From positions 63,245,725 through 63,309,724 of the forward strand of contig OZ038383.1 in the NCBI GenBank assembly GCA_964036045.1: a stretch of 64,000 nt of DNA. The letters are read 5' to 3'. The DNA comes from Eutreptiella sp. 'Long Island Sound 2002' (lineage: Eukaryota; Euglenozoa; Euglenophyceae; Eutreptiales; Eutreptiaceae). Below the pieces are notes generated by a model. The model saw nothing but the letters and a program-made list of their open reading frames with translations, was not told where the DNA came from and did not search any database. Every line of letters begins with the position of its first letter. The stretch's first letter is position 1. Shown here piece by piece: positions 29,090-38,270 of the stretch. Both the position numbers and the translations under genes were made by a program.

Positions 29090-31904
29090 CTAAATCTGCA
29101 CTATCTCGTCTTTCTCCATCTCCTCTCCCGCCGCTGCGGCTTCCTCCGGGGGCTGCTCTCCCATCTCCGCATCGCTCTTCGCCGCCCCAGCGCTCTCTTT
29201 CTTGGCTGCCTCCGGCTCCTGCGGTGGATCCATTGGTGGGGTTGACTCCTCCTCCGGCTCTGTTTTGATTGGGTGCTGCAGAACACCCAAAACACATGGC
29301 ACATGCAACCCACCTGAGAGACAAGCCGAGAGGCACCAAAACGAACACGTGTGGAACGCGCAGAAAGCGGAGAACACGTGGCCCATATCCAGAGGCACAC
29401 CCGGAGGCTACGTGCCAATCCCCTGGAACGCATAGTACTAATGTGCAACGCGCACCTGTGCACCTTCCGTGTGCGGGGGTCCCGTCTCAGGCCCCATCTC
29501 CGGCCTGCCTTGCTGCTCCCCGGACGGTGGCAGTGGTGGTGGTTGAGGTCCCCGCGGTAGTGGAGGTGGTGGGAGTAGTGGCGCTGGTGGTATCCCCGGC
29601 GGTGGCGCAGGCGGCAGCGTTGCTTGCGGTGGAGGATACGTGGGTGGCAGCGGCTACGCGGGGGGCTGGTACCTGTACGCATCGGACCCATACGGGAGGC
29701 TCCCGGAGCTCGAAGGCATTTCCGGACCGCGGCTCATACAGATACCCATGCTGCTGCGGCCACTCCTCGGAGCTTGTCTGCAGAACATGTGGAGCGCGCA
29801 AAACAGCTAAAACATGGGAAGGCAAATCCACACGCAGTCACAGAATCGAACGTGCAGACCGCGTAGAACGCGTAGGACACGCAAAGCAAACAGGAGGCAA
29901 CTCCACAGGCAAGTCAAAAGACCCGTGCCACAACACCCAGCACAGGAATGCACACCCGCTGCCTCTTTGAATCCTTAGTCCTCACGAGTGTCCATGCCCC
30001 TGTGTCGGGCAGGTCGACACCTCTGTCCTCCGTTAGGGTGTAGGCCATGAGGCCAGCCATGCGGACCGTGCGCGACAGTTTCTCCTGTACAGACCACGCA
30101 AAGCGCGTGCAACACAGGAAGGCACCCCCAGAGGCAACAAAGAGGCGCAACATCGGGAACACGTAGCACGCGCAGAACACGGAAAACGCGCTACACGCTG
30201 GACCGCAGGCGTTAGAGAGGGAACACGCAACACATGCAGTACACCTGCAAAGCGTCAGTGGGCATGTGGACAATGTCCTCCGGACCAAACGCACTCAATT
30301 GGTCGATGCTGCGCCGTGGTCGGTATCCTGAGGAAAGGGGCTCCCCCTTCAGTTTCGCAAACGGCAGGCCTTTAGCTGCGGGGTCACCAAAGTCCGTAGG
30401 CCAGTACGGGGCTCCGACACAGTTCGTGCACACCGACAACCCCTTGGTCAACCCGATTGCGACTTGGTGGGGTGAGCTGCTGCGGTATCGCTCCTCAAAC
30501 AATTCTCTGGCAGCGGCCGTGCTTTGTGCATTCTTCGTGCCACAGCGGAGGACCATCTACACATTGTACGCCCGCACGTCCGTCACCAGAAGCAGCGCGA
30601 GGCCCAATTCGCGGCGGGCTTGTGTTTCCTTGGCCAAACACACTTTGTAGTGTTGGCATACTCGTCCGCGTGACACTTCGTAGTCCGACTCAAGGGTGCG
30701 CTGCATGGCCTGTACATCGTTGTCGTAGGCGGCCCCGGCTTGGTACTTCTCCCCTCGGGTTGCACCTGTGGGCATCGTCCTGTGCGGTTCGCCTTCCACT
30801 GCGTAACGCACGTGCTTGGGCTTCTCCTCCACTTTTGCCTTGCCCTTGCACTTCTTGTTGGGTGGACTCTTCCTCTTTTCCTTCTTCTTCTTGGACAGCT
30901 CCTCCGGCTCTGGCTTTGCCTCTGGCTTCGCCTTGACAGGGGTCCCCTTTGGTTGTGCCTGTGCGGCCATGCGGGCAACCTCCAGGTGGGTGCTGCTGGG
31001 GGCGCGTTGGACGAGGGAGGGCTCGTCCAGGTCCTTCACACTGGCAGCATCACTGCCCTCCTCCTCCTCCTAGTCCTTCTTCTCTGCCTCCTCTGCCTCC
31101 TCTTCCGACTCCTCTTCCGACTCCTCCTCGGTGGAACTCTCCGTGGTTGCGTCATCTTGGATCCACGGCCACAGCGGGTTGCGCGGAATCTGTAGAACAT
31201 GCAGAACATGCAATACACATGGAGGCAACCCCAGAGGCAACACCGGAGGCAACTGTACGAAACGCGTAAAACGCCCGGAACGCGAAAAACGCATAGCACA
31301 CAACGAGAGGCAGCTCCAGAGGCAACGAAAAAGGGAACGAATTATTAATAAAACGCGCATAACGCACAGACCACCTTTTTGTATTTCAAGAAGCCATCCT
31401 TCTTGTTGCAGACGTCTTGCACCACATGTGGCTTGCCCTCCGGGGCCTTCACCTGTAAAAGGGTGCAAGAGGCGGTAGGGGACAAAAGGCAGCGCGAAAT
31501 AGTGCTCACATGAACCGCAAACCCGTGAACGTGGTACACCTGATACGTTGTGACGTTCGTCAACCGACATTCTTTGTCCTGCCGTTCCTTGGCCCCTTTC
31601 TTCTTCCGATTGACCCATCCGGCATGCCACCCCGCTGCGACACAAGGGGTTGAGGAGGACAACGGTGCAAGGCCGGAAGCGAGACGAAAACGAAGACAGA
31701 CACACATACTCGTGGCTTGTTTAATTTGAAAGACAACGAAGGCATCGTGCTAGAATTTTCCCGGATGCTTCCACTCTCCCAGCTTCCCACCCTTCTGCAA
31801 CCATTGAGAATGTGTGGCGGGGTACAGGGGTGCAGGCATGGCTCCCGCACCATACAAGCAGAGCGGCCTAACAATGGTGCGGAAAAAACATGCTGCAGAG
31901 CACG
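29090..31904 (-). CDS. Multi-exon companion gene of the piggyBac-type element, unknown function
   Basis: Exons read in one continuous spliced frame: up to 31904-31710, 31634-31540, 31452-31375, 31189-30245, 30084-29956, 29777-29673 and 29275-29090. All introns are GT...AG and junction phases agree. The product has a basic segment (WVNRKKKGAKERQDKE), a Cys-containing segment (VVQDVCNKKDGFLKYKK), an acidic stretch, a strong Lys-rich nuclear-localisation-like run (ELSKKKKEKRKSPPNKKCKGK), a longer region with GLSVCTNCVGAPYW, and an acidic tail ending DEIVQI. In-frame TAGs lie at 31752-31750, 31072-31070 and 30559-30557, and the end is TAG TAA. No domain was recognised. The position beside a transposase suggests an accessory DNA-binding protein, but this is inference. 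Confidence 0.5.
29276..29672 (-). other. Long intron or skipped exon region with Pro-rich frame
   Basis: The donor is CAG/GTACCAG at 29672 and the acceptor is GTTCTGCAG/CACCC at 29276. The right part (29276-29440) is introner-like. The left part (29440-29650) encodes runs of Pro in one frame and may be an alternative exon. Confidence 0.4.
29778..29955 (-). other. Introner-like intron, 178 bp
   Basis: Donor CGG/GTGTGC, acceptor TTCTGCAG/ACAAG, phase 0. Contains the boxes GTTGCCTCCTG, GCGTTCTACGCGGTC and GCGCTCC. Confidence 0.65.
30085..30244 (-). other. Introner-like intron, 160 bp
   Basis: Donor CAG/GTGTACTG, acceptor CTGTACAG/GAGAAA, phase 0. Contains GTTGCCTCTGGGGG and several GCGTGTTCTGCGCG boxes. 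Removing it joins two clearly coding exons in frame. Confidence 0.75.
31190..31374 (-). other. Introner-like intron, 185 bp
   Basis: Donor AAG/GTGGTC, acceptor TTCTACAG/ATTCC, phase 0. Contains GTTGCCTCTGGAGC, GTTGCCTCCGG, GTTGCCTCTGGGG and GCGTTCCGGGCGTTTTACGCG. The two neighbouring shorter introns (31453-31539, 87 bp; 31635-31709, 75 bp) lack these boxes. Confidence 0.75.
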
Positions 31905-31909
31905 TAGCA

Positions 31910-32430
31910 CGCGTACATGGCTCCAGAGGCAACGTCAGAAGCAAAAAATAACAACACGCAAAACACCCAACACACGTGGGCAATGTAGCACCAAGGCAAA
32001 GGCATAGGCAGGAGGCAATTGTCATTCGAATACGCACGTTTGAGTTCCATTGGGAACCAGTGCAGGTGTGTGGCAGAGTACACAGGTGCAAGCATGGCAA
32101 AAAAAAAATCGGGTGTGGTATGATAGGCGTGAAGCAATTAGCCCCTGCAGAACGCGTAGAGCGCGTAGGAAGACTTCCAGAGGCAGACTCAGAGGCACCA
32201 GACCGAAACGCGCAGGACGCGCAACATACGCAGCATGCGTAGCACCAAGACAGAGGCAGAGGCAGGAGGCAATTATGCTTCTCTCCTCAGAAATGTTTTG
32301 AATTGAGCTAAACCGATAGTTCCATTGCGTCGGGCACCCTCGAAAACCCCCCGGAAGCACAAAACAATGATAAAAGCAAAAACGCGAGAAAATTTCGTGC
32401 TATGCGTTCTAAGCGTGGTAGCCAAAGGAA
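31910..32430 (-). other. Repeated exon-like segments and introner-like DNA upstream of the companion gene
   Basis: AMLAPVYSATHLHWFP (about 32095-32048) and AMPAPLYPATHSQWLQ (about 31858-31810) are two diverged copies of one exon-like segment. Each is next to an introner-like stretch rich in TGCCTCTGG. The 5' end of the gene was not found. Confidence 0.4.
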
Positions 32431-32434
32431 TATT

Positions 32435-32780
32435 CTGGGTTCATTCCGAGGGCTTTGAGGGGCCAGAGGTCCTCCCCCAGCTTTGTTACACATCATGCAA
32501 TGAAAGTCCCGTCCCAAAAACATCCATCATGTCCGAACCGTGCCCAAAACGAGAGGTGCCGGAACCCGGCAAGCCCGTAGCCGATTCACAGCCGTGAATT
32601 CACGTGAATTCGTACGAAGTTCGCACGAATTTCGCACGAATTTTGTACGAATTTCGTACGAATTTTGTACGAATTTGACGTGAATTCACGTGATTTTACA
32701 CAAATGATACCGGGGTGCACCCCCTGATTTGTCCTCACACCCCTAGTAGGCCCCCCAGCATGCACCCCGGTCACATGCAA
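32435..32780. repeat. Right terminal region of the DNA-transposon nest with palindrome array
   Basis: Reverse-complement match to 4480-4808. Shared blocks include CATTCCGAGGGCTTTGA, CATCCATCATGTCCGAACCG, TGCCCAAAACGAGAGG and GTGCACCCCCTGATTTGTCCT. The array of TTCGTACGAATTTT-type units lies at 32605-32690. Confidence 0.75.
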
Positions 32781-32806
32781 CAATGGTCTCGGTTTGTAAC
32801 GTGATC

Positions 32807-33292
32807 TCATGTCCGTCTCTTGCGGCACCGGAACCGCCGCTGTAGAGTCTGAAGGTGCTGCATGTCGGTTAGAAGCCGTCTTCTTGTGCGGCTTGCATAC
32901 GTTTGTACACTTATGGGCCCTTGCCCATGTTGAGCCCTTTTGGTCGCATCCCACCCATGCAACCAAAGGCTATCGTCAATGGTGTGGTTGTCCACAACCA
33001 CTTACACCCCTAGTCTCCCCCGGAGGAGGCTTGGGCCCCCGCTGTTGCGCAACATGCGCTTCAGCCTCCGGTGACTTCCCTCCGTGGCAAAGCAGGAGAG
33101 CTTTGACAAGATTCTCCACTTCTTTGCAAAATAAAACATGTGGTCGATCCAAAGATGCGTCCACAGAAGTTTGCCCCACTGGACCTCATTGTGGGCAGCG
33201 CGCATGGCTATGCTATGGTTCCGGAGGCGCCCCGAGCCGGCCCCGGAGAACCATGCGGAACGCCACGCGTATGCACACATGCCTGCAGTTTT
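32807..33292 (-). pseudogene. C-terminal part of the unclassified transposase, frameshifted
   Basis: HLWIDHMFYFAKKWRIL and CFATEGSHRRLKRMLRNSGG are followed by LWLHGWDATKR. This resembles the C-terminal H...E...K pattern after the catalytic core in several CxxC-bearing transposases. A TAA near 32995 sits in GGGGTGTAAGTGG and may be a splice donor rather than a stop. Confidence 0.35.
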
Positions 33293-33293
33293 T

Positions 33294-34238
33294 TCACCAC
33301 GTTTTGCACACCGACTCCCAACTTTTCCCCCCTACTTGATGCTGCCTCACACTAGGCTGCTGTAGGCAAGCATCTATTATCTTCTCCGAACCCCTATTCC
33401 GCATGAAATGGATGGCAGCAGCACACTCCATCCCCACCTTCCCCTTGCTGTTTGCCTTGTGATTATTTAATGAGGCACGGGTGCAAGTTCGTGCAACAAG
33501 CCGTGCCTCATCTAGAACCAGTTGCAGCATGGTGCGTGCCACATTGGCCGGTGCCTTCCCTGTCAATTGTACAACTAGGTCTCGTGTCCCGTTGCTTGCA
33601 CACAACAGGACACGAAGGACCCCATGGAGGCCATATTCAGGCACTCGCCTATCACTCGCAATGGTCATATATATACTATTTATGGCAACGGCCGGTTCCC
33701 AGTTGCCGTCTATCGCACTTGGTGTGCCAAAGGTAGCAAGGCAAAGAGCACGGTTACGCATGCAGACCCAACACACAATGGCACCAGGGGATTCTGCCTT
33801 CCAGTTCTGGCAGCCCGCCATGAGCACCTGTGCTTTACCATCTGCACACAGAAAAAAAACGGACTGCCTATCGTTCCCTCCCGTATCCTTAAAACTTACG
33901 GTTGCGGCCTTGCGCAACTCATCAAAATCAATTTCTTGGGAGGCCGCGTAGAGGGTCCCCCACTTTTCACTGCCCCCTAGTAGCGACAAACTAGATAGTT
34001 GGTTGGGGCTGGCGGTGCCACCAAGCGTGCAATGGACGTACGAGGCCTCATGCCTCGATGTACCGTCCACCACAATAGGCAACCAATGCAGCCGTCGGTT
34101 ACCGGGCTGCATGATATCCGAGGGTGGGGGTGGTCGACACTTGAATAGGTGGCCGAAACGGTCAGGTAGGTAGCAGGCCGCACCATTGATGGCCATGTCG
34201 TCTCCCGTATAGGCAGTGAACGCCCGGGACTCCGGCAA
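33294..34238 (-). CDS. Transposase-like ORF with CxxC motif, unclassified
   Basis: 314 codons without a stop. LHWLPIVVDGTSRHEASYVH near 34090 holds a candidate Asp. SVFFLCADGKAQVLMAGCQNW followed by CWVC near 33800 resembles the second-Asp-plus-CxxC layout of KDZ-like and related DDE transposases. The assignment is by pattern only. It has no clear ATG; the upstream exon is probably 34445-34260 (EERLILAVWRIRSL, VWDQVYGMLRQL). The two are separated by three copies of TTAGAC (34243-34260, plus strand), a likely short intron or repeat. Confidence 0.4.
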   Translation of the reverse strand: MPESRAFTAYTGDDMAINGAACYLPDRFGHLFKCRPPPPSDIMQPGNRRLHWLPIVVDGTSRHEASYVHCTLGGTASPNQLSSLSLLGGSEKWGTLYAASQEIDFDELRKAATVSFKDTGGNDRQSVFFLCADGKAQVLMAGCQNWKAESPGAIVCWVCMRNRALCLATFGTPSAIDGNWEPAVAINSIYMTIASDRRVPEYGLHGVLRVLLCASNGTRDLVVQLTGKAPANVARTMLQLVLDEARLVARTCTRASLNNHKANSKGKVGMECAAAIHFMRNRGSEKIIDACLQQPSVRQHQVGGKSWESVCKTW

Positions 34239-34253
34239 CGCTTAGACTTAGAC

Positions 34254-34560
34254 TTAGACTAGCTGCCGAAGCATGCCGTACACCTGGTCCCATACCACAC
34301 CGTACGTCATGCTCCCCACTAGGTACCGGGACTCCGTCCTAGAGAGGTGCAATGACCGGATCCTCCAGACGGCCAGAATCAACCTCTCCTCCATGGTGGG
34401 CTCAGGCTGGACGGTGGCTACAACTCTTCTTTCGGGGGTAACCACTATATGCCCCGTGTCGGGCAGGTACTTGACGGTGTAGGGTGCTGCAAGCTCCTTG
34501 GTAACAACTTGCTGGAGCTCTTTATTGTAGGCGCCTCCGTTGTGTACGACCCGCTAGCAG
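34254..34560 (-). CDS. Probable upstream exon of the unclassified transposase
   Basis: The frame is open for about 100 codons (NKELQQVVTKELAAPYTVKYLPDTGHIVV and onward). It ends near the TTAGAC triple. It lies between the palindrome array and the larger ORF, on the same strand. Confidence 0.35.
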
Positions 34561-34689
34561 ATGGAATGGCTCCTTGGGCCGCGGCATGGTGTGAGATACA
34601 AGACCTGTTGAATGGGGGAGGCATTCATCGCAAGGTGTCTACCATCCCCCTCCCGCAGACAACTAAAATTTGTTGGTCTCTACTGTGAT

Positions 34690-34880
34690 TTGCATGCAAT
34701 TTGAAGAAATTCACATCAATTCGCACGAAATTCGCACGAAATTCGTACGAATTTCGTGCGAAATACGTGCGAATTTCACGTGAATACATTTGTGTGAATA
34801 TTCTGGAAATGTGAAATTCGCACGGGATTCGTACGAATTTTGTACCAATGTCGTGCGAATTCCACGTCACTGTCACAGAA
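34690..34880. repeat. Palindrome array, right end of second DNA transposon
   Basis: CACATCAATTCGCACGAAATTCGCACGAAATTCGTACGAATTTCGTGCGAA, then GTGAATACATTTGTGTGAATATT and another GAAATTCGCACGGGATTCGTACGAA. Same unit as the other three arrays. Confidence 0.7.
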
Positions 34881-35100
34881 CTTCTGCCGAAGCCTCATCC
34901 TTGTGCCCTCGTTGACCCTCACAAAGCGAGCACAGGATGGTGTTCATGGGTAATCACACACCCAGTCCAGTGATTGTCATTCCGGCTGACACTCAGTCAG
35001 CAGTGTAACACGTCAGGGGGCATAGCATACCCCGAATAAAATACAAACAGTGCTGCAGAAAATATCGCAAACAGGTCACGGGGCATAGCATCATCCCCGC
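34881..35100. other. Spacer with a repeated GGGCATAGCATxxxCCC box
   Basis: CA(G)GGGGCATAGCATACCCC (near 35020) and CACGGGGCATAGCATCATCCCC (near 35080) are two related short boxes. No gene was seen. Confidence 0.4.
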
Positions 35101-35126
35101 TTTTTCTAAGCGTTGAGGCACATGCA

Positions 35127-35522
35127 GGTACTGATGTGCTGCTTGCTGGCATTGCGGAGGGCCAGGCAACAATTGACCCAACGGGGGTGCTGGAGTGTGC
35201 ATTGTTGTTGGATCATGGCCGTTTGCTGCCTCTGGCAATTGGTGAGCATGCCCCGTATGGCGTAGAGCAGTTGCGACATTTCATGGTGTCACACCAACAT
35301 GAGTTGGGTGCAGCACATGTGAATTGCGGCCGTGCCTTTGCACGTTGGGCAGGCCTTCAGGAGCACATGGTAAAGCACTTTGCAAATATGCAAATGTGCA
35401 AGATGTTGGAGGGTTTGGCCCCCGAAAAGCCGCATGCACAATGGTTCAATGTGTGGCCTGTCCTTGTGTTGTTGCGAACATGTTGCCCTGCTGAAGCTGT
35501 TGTAGAGCGTTCCATCGCGTGA
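35127..35522 (+). CDS. Unassigned ORF, ~130 codons
   Basis: It encodes GIAEGQATIDPTGVLECALL through WFNVWPVLVLLRTCC. Composition is protein-like, with His/Cys pairs, but I recognise no family. It ends TGA and may be part of the ruined LINE that follows. Confidence 0.25.
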   Translation, partial: GTDVLLAGIAEGQATIDPTGVLECALLLDHGRLLPLAIGEHAPYGVEQLRHFMVSHQHELGAAHVNCGRAFARWAGLQEHMVKHFANMQMCKMLEGLAPEKPHAQWFNVWPVLVLLRTCCPAEAVVERSIA

Positions 35523-35599
35523 TTTGGCAAGTTGAGCAGTAGTATGCAGGACATTGTGGAAACACATGTCCTTATCATGTGCATGGCATGAGATTGAAG

Positions 35600-37300
35600 G
35601 TTCGCCTACCCTCTGGATTCACTCACAGGCCTTTGTCAAGCATGTCTATGGCGGGCCTCCGGGAGGCGTTCATGGCGGCCTGGAGTTTGCTGAATGGGCA
35701 GCTGCCCTTGACTTGCCATTGGTTCCTGACAAGCTTCCTTTCATGAGGCTGGCGCCGCGGGTCCGACAGCCCTCTGGACACCTGGGGACCTAGGGACCAG
35801 CGTACTCTCGCCTACTACGGCGCTTTCCTGCTCCTCCACCGCCGCCAGCGGGACGAGAGACTGAATTGGGAGTGTGGCACAACACTCTGTTTGTGGATCA
35901 TAAAGGGTGGTCCGTCGCCCCGCGAACGGTGGTGCGCCGCGGGTATGCCAAGTGGGACGACTTGTTGTGCGGTGACTATCTACAGCGCGAAGTTGCGGGG
36001 CAGCTCAATTGGCGACGGCATGCTCAGTATGTTGCAGTGGGGGCAACAGTGTACGCAGTAGAGACAGGGCTTGGTGAATGGCGCCAACGCGCGCCTTGTG
36101 ACATGGGATCGTGGGCGGCAAGGGGCAGTCGCAACACGTGCTAGTGACAGCGTCTAGGGCTGACGCCCCGCGTGTGCCTTGGATGAATTCTCAGAAGTTG
36201 GGCCTTTTACGCAAGCTGGATGGGACAACAACTTCATGCAGAAAGCTCTATGGCGCAAACTTGCAGTGTCCAGTCGGTTGGTGCCGAGGACTCGCGATCC
36301 TAGGTGCTCTTTTGACGGCATGGACGAAACACACGATCATGTGTTTTGAGGCTGCAGGTTTGGCCAGTTTGTTCATGAGAACCTTTGTGAACCTGGAGGA
36401 CTCTCGGGGCGTTTCGATTGATTTGAGCTTCGATTTCTTCTGAAATAGGGGGTGGCCTTGTTGACAGCTCAGGGCATCTTGAGGTGGTCTGGCATGTCGG
36501 CAGCTTGGTCACAGCGGTGCAAAACTGTTCTAGGCAAGCAGATGTTCTCTCTCCATACTATGGTGGCTTATTGGGCATCTAAGCTAGCTTTCTGGCTTCA
36601 GGCTTCCAATCTGTCAGTGCAAAGGGCCGTGGTCTCCCCCCTTCTTCGCAATGTGCGCTTGTGGTTGGAGCGTGGCTCAGTTGCGTCGCATTGGTATGTT
36701 CCCAAGGGCCAACACAATGTGCTTTCTATGATGTAGTCTCAACGGGCCAGCCTGAATGCTGCCACGTATAACGAGGACGTCAATTCGGTATTGCGTCAGA
36801 TTGATGAGCTGCAACAGGGGGGTTGGGTCATCGTCTTTGCGGATGGGTCTTCCAACCGCGTAGGGGATTGGGATCAGGCTGGGTATGGTTGCTTTTACCG
36901 GGACTAGCACCCGCCTAACTGTAGTAATTATGTCCCAGAATCCGGAACACAAACAACCCGGGGGAAATCCGAGCAGTCCTATGCGGCTTGGAACACAAGG
37001 CGGAGGCCAAATAGTTGGCGGTGGTAGTGGATTTAGAATACGTTTTCCATGCCCTTACAAAGAACCTTCTCCGCTTGGAGCGAAACCTTTTGAGGCGGGT
37101 GTCAGGGCCTTTCTTGCACAGTGACCTTTGGGCTGACATTTTGGGGCACTTGCGTCGGCATCAGCAGAGAATCAGGCTTCTTTGGGTTCCCTCACATGTT
37201 CCAATAGTGGTTAACGAACGAGCTGTCCACTTGGCCGAGAGTGTAGGTTGGCACACCCGCATAATAAAGCCCCCATCCCCCCCCCCCCCGGCCAGCCCCC
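35600..37300 (+). pseudogene. Ruined LINE with RNase H domain
   Basis: Many frame changes. The segment GYAKWDDLLCGDYLQREV...LNWRRHAQYVAVGA and the phrase WRKLAVSSRLVPRTRD...DETHDHVF (36240-36340) resemble the zinc-binding region after LINE reverse transcriptases. WVIVFADGSSNR near 36840 and IRLLWVPSHVPIVVNERAVHLAE near 37180 are the first and last motifs of RNase H. The reverse transcriptase core itself was not found. It is a different family from LINE-A and LINE-B. Confidence 0.55.
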
Positions 37301-38270
37301 CCGGAGGACCCGGGCCACAGGGACCCACCCCCCTGAGGGCACACGACCGGAAGTCAGGCAGGGAACCAGGCCAACCCCCCCTACGCTAGGCAGTCAGAGC
37401 AAGGCAGCCTGGCGGGAAACGCGGAGGGGCACGGACCACCTTGAAAGGCCCTACCGGCGCCCCGCGAGGGGACCTCGCAAAGTGCACGCGCAACAAGGGG
37501 AAGGGAGAGGGGGGACGCGGACGCCGCGGGAGTGCGAGCGCACAACAACGCAGCAAGCACGCGGCGAGCACCGGAGGGGTTACCGGACCGAGCTCGCAGA
37601 ATGTGCACACCACCTGGAATGGCGTACCAGCAGGCGAGGGCAAGGGACACCCGAAAGACGCAACCCGCGACACGCACCGCGGGGGGCGCAAGGGGCGGGG
37701 GAGAGAGCAGGAACCGGCAGCGACTCCGCCCCTTCCTGACCTGCTGTGGGCGCGGCGTACACATCAACAGGGCACTGCACCCGCCAAGGCAGTAGTGGTG
37801 CAACGGATCAAGCATCGGCCGTGCGGCTAGGCAGCCTCCGCGCCAGCCCTTGGCGACAAAGCATTAGTGGGGCGACGTATGTGGGTAAGCGCCTGCAACC
37901 TAGTTGCTAAGAAACACATGCACGGGGGAGTGGTGAAATCGGGAAGCCGGGGAGGGACAGGGCTCGGAGCCCCGGTAACATGGGGGCCTCCGCCACCAGG
38001 CAGGAGGTGTGTCATGAGGGGCCCCTCACTTGGCCCTGGTGGGGAGGATATCATCTGGCCCGAGCAGGTGGCCCCCCGGAATGAAAGGTGTCTAGTACCC
38101 GAAACCTCAAATCTCACACCTCAAACCTCAAACTCCCTTCACTATGTCTAGCAGGGTTGCCAGGACTGGGAGGACGAACTGCCCCGTGAAACTATTGGGC
38201 GAATGAGGAAATAGGAAAAAGGGAAGAGCAACATCCATGCTGAGTAGGACTTAGAGGACTCAGAAACTGA
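37301..38270. other. GC-rich, Pro/Arg-encoding stretch, no gene recognised
   Basis: Starts with C-runs (37275-37300). Several frames are open on both strands with low-complexity products. It could be the 3' tail of the ruined LINE. At 38095-38125 there is a short direct repeat, CCTCAAATCTCACACCTCAAACCTCAAA. Confidence 0.4.

Larger units (their letters stand above)
27147..32780 (-). mobile_element. piggyBac-superfamily DNA transposon, ~5.6 kb, two-gene
   Basis: Palindrome arrays at both ends enclose a transposase gene and a multi-exon companion gene, both on the minus strand. The right end is an inverted match of 4480-4808. An alternative reading is one larger element from 4480 to 32780 that also holds the oxygenase gene. 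I cannot choose between these without more copies. Exact ends and a TTAA duplication were not found. Confidence 0.6.
32780..34880 (-). mobile_element. Second DNA transposon, ~2 kb, unclassified superfamily
   Basis: A transposase-like gene on the minus strand lies between palindrome arrays at 32605-32690 and 34700-34870. The arrays are shared with the neighbouring piggyBac-type element, so the border between them is not resolved. Confidence 0.45.

Noticed and set aside
29654-29656. TAG in a Pro-rich frame counted toward the TAG pattern
   Set aside because: Splice phase points to a donor at 29672, so this frame is probably intronic.
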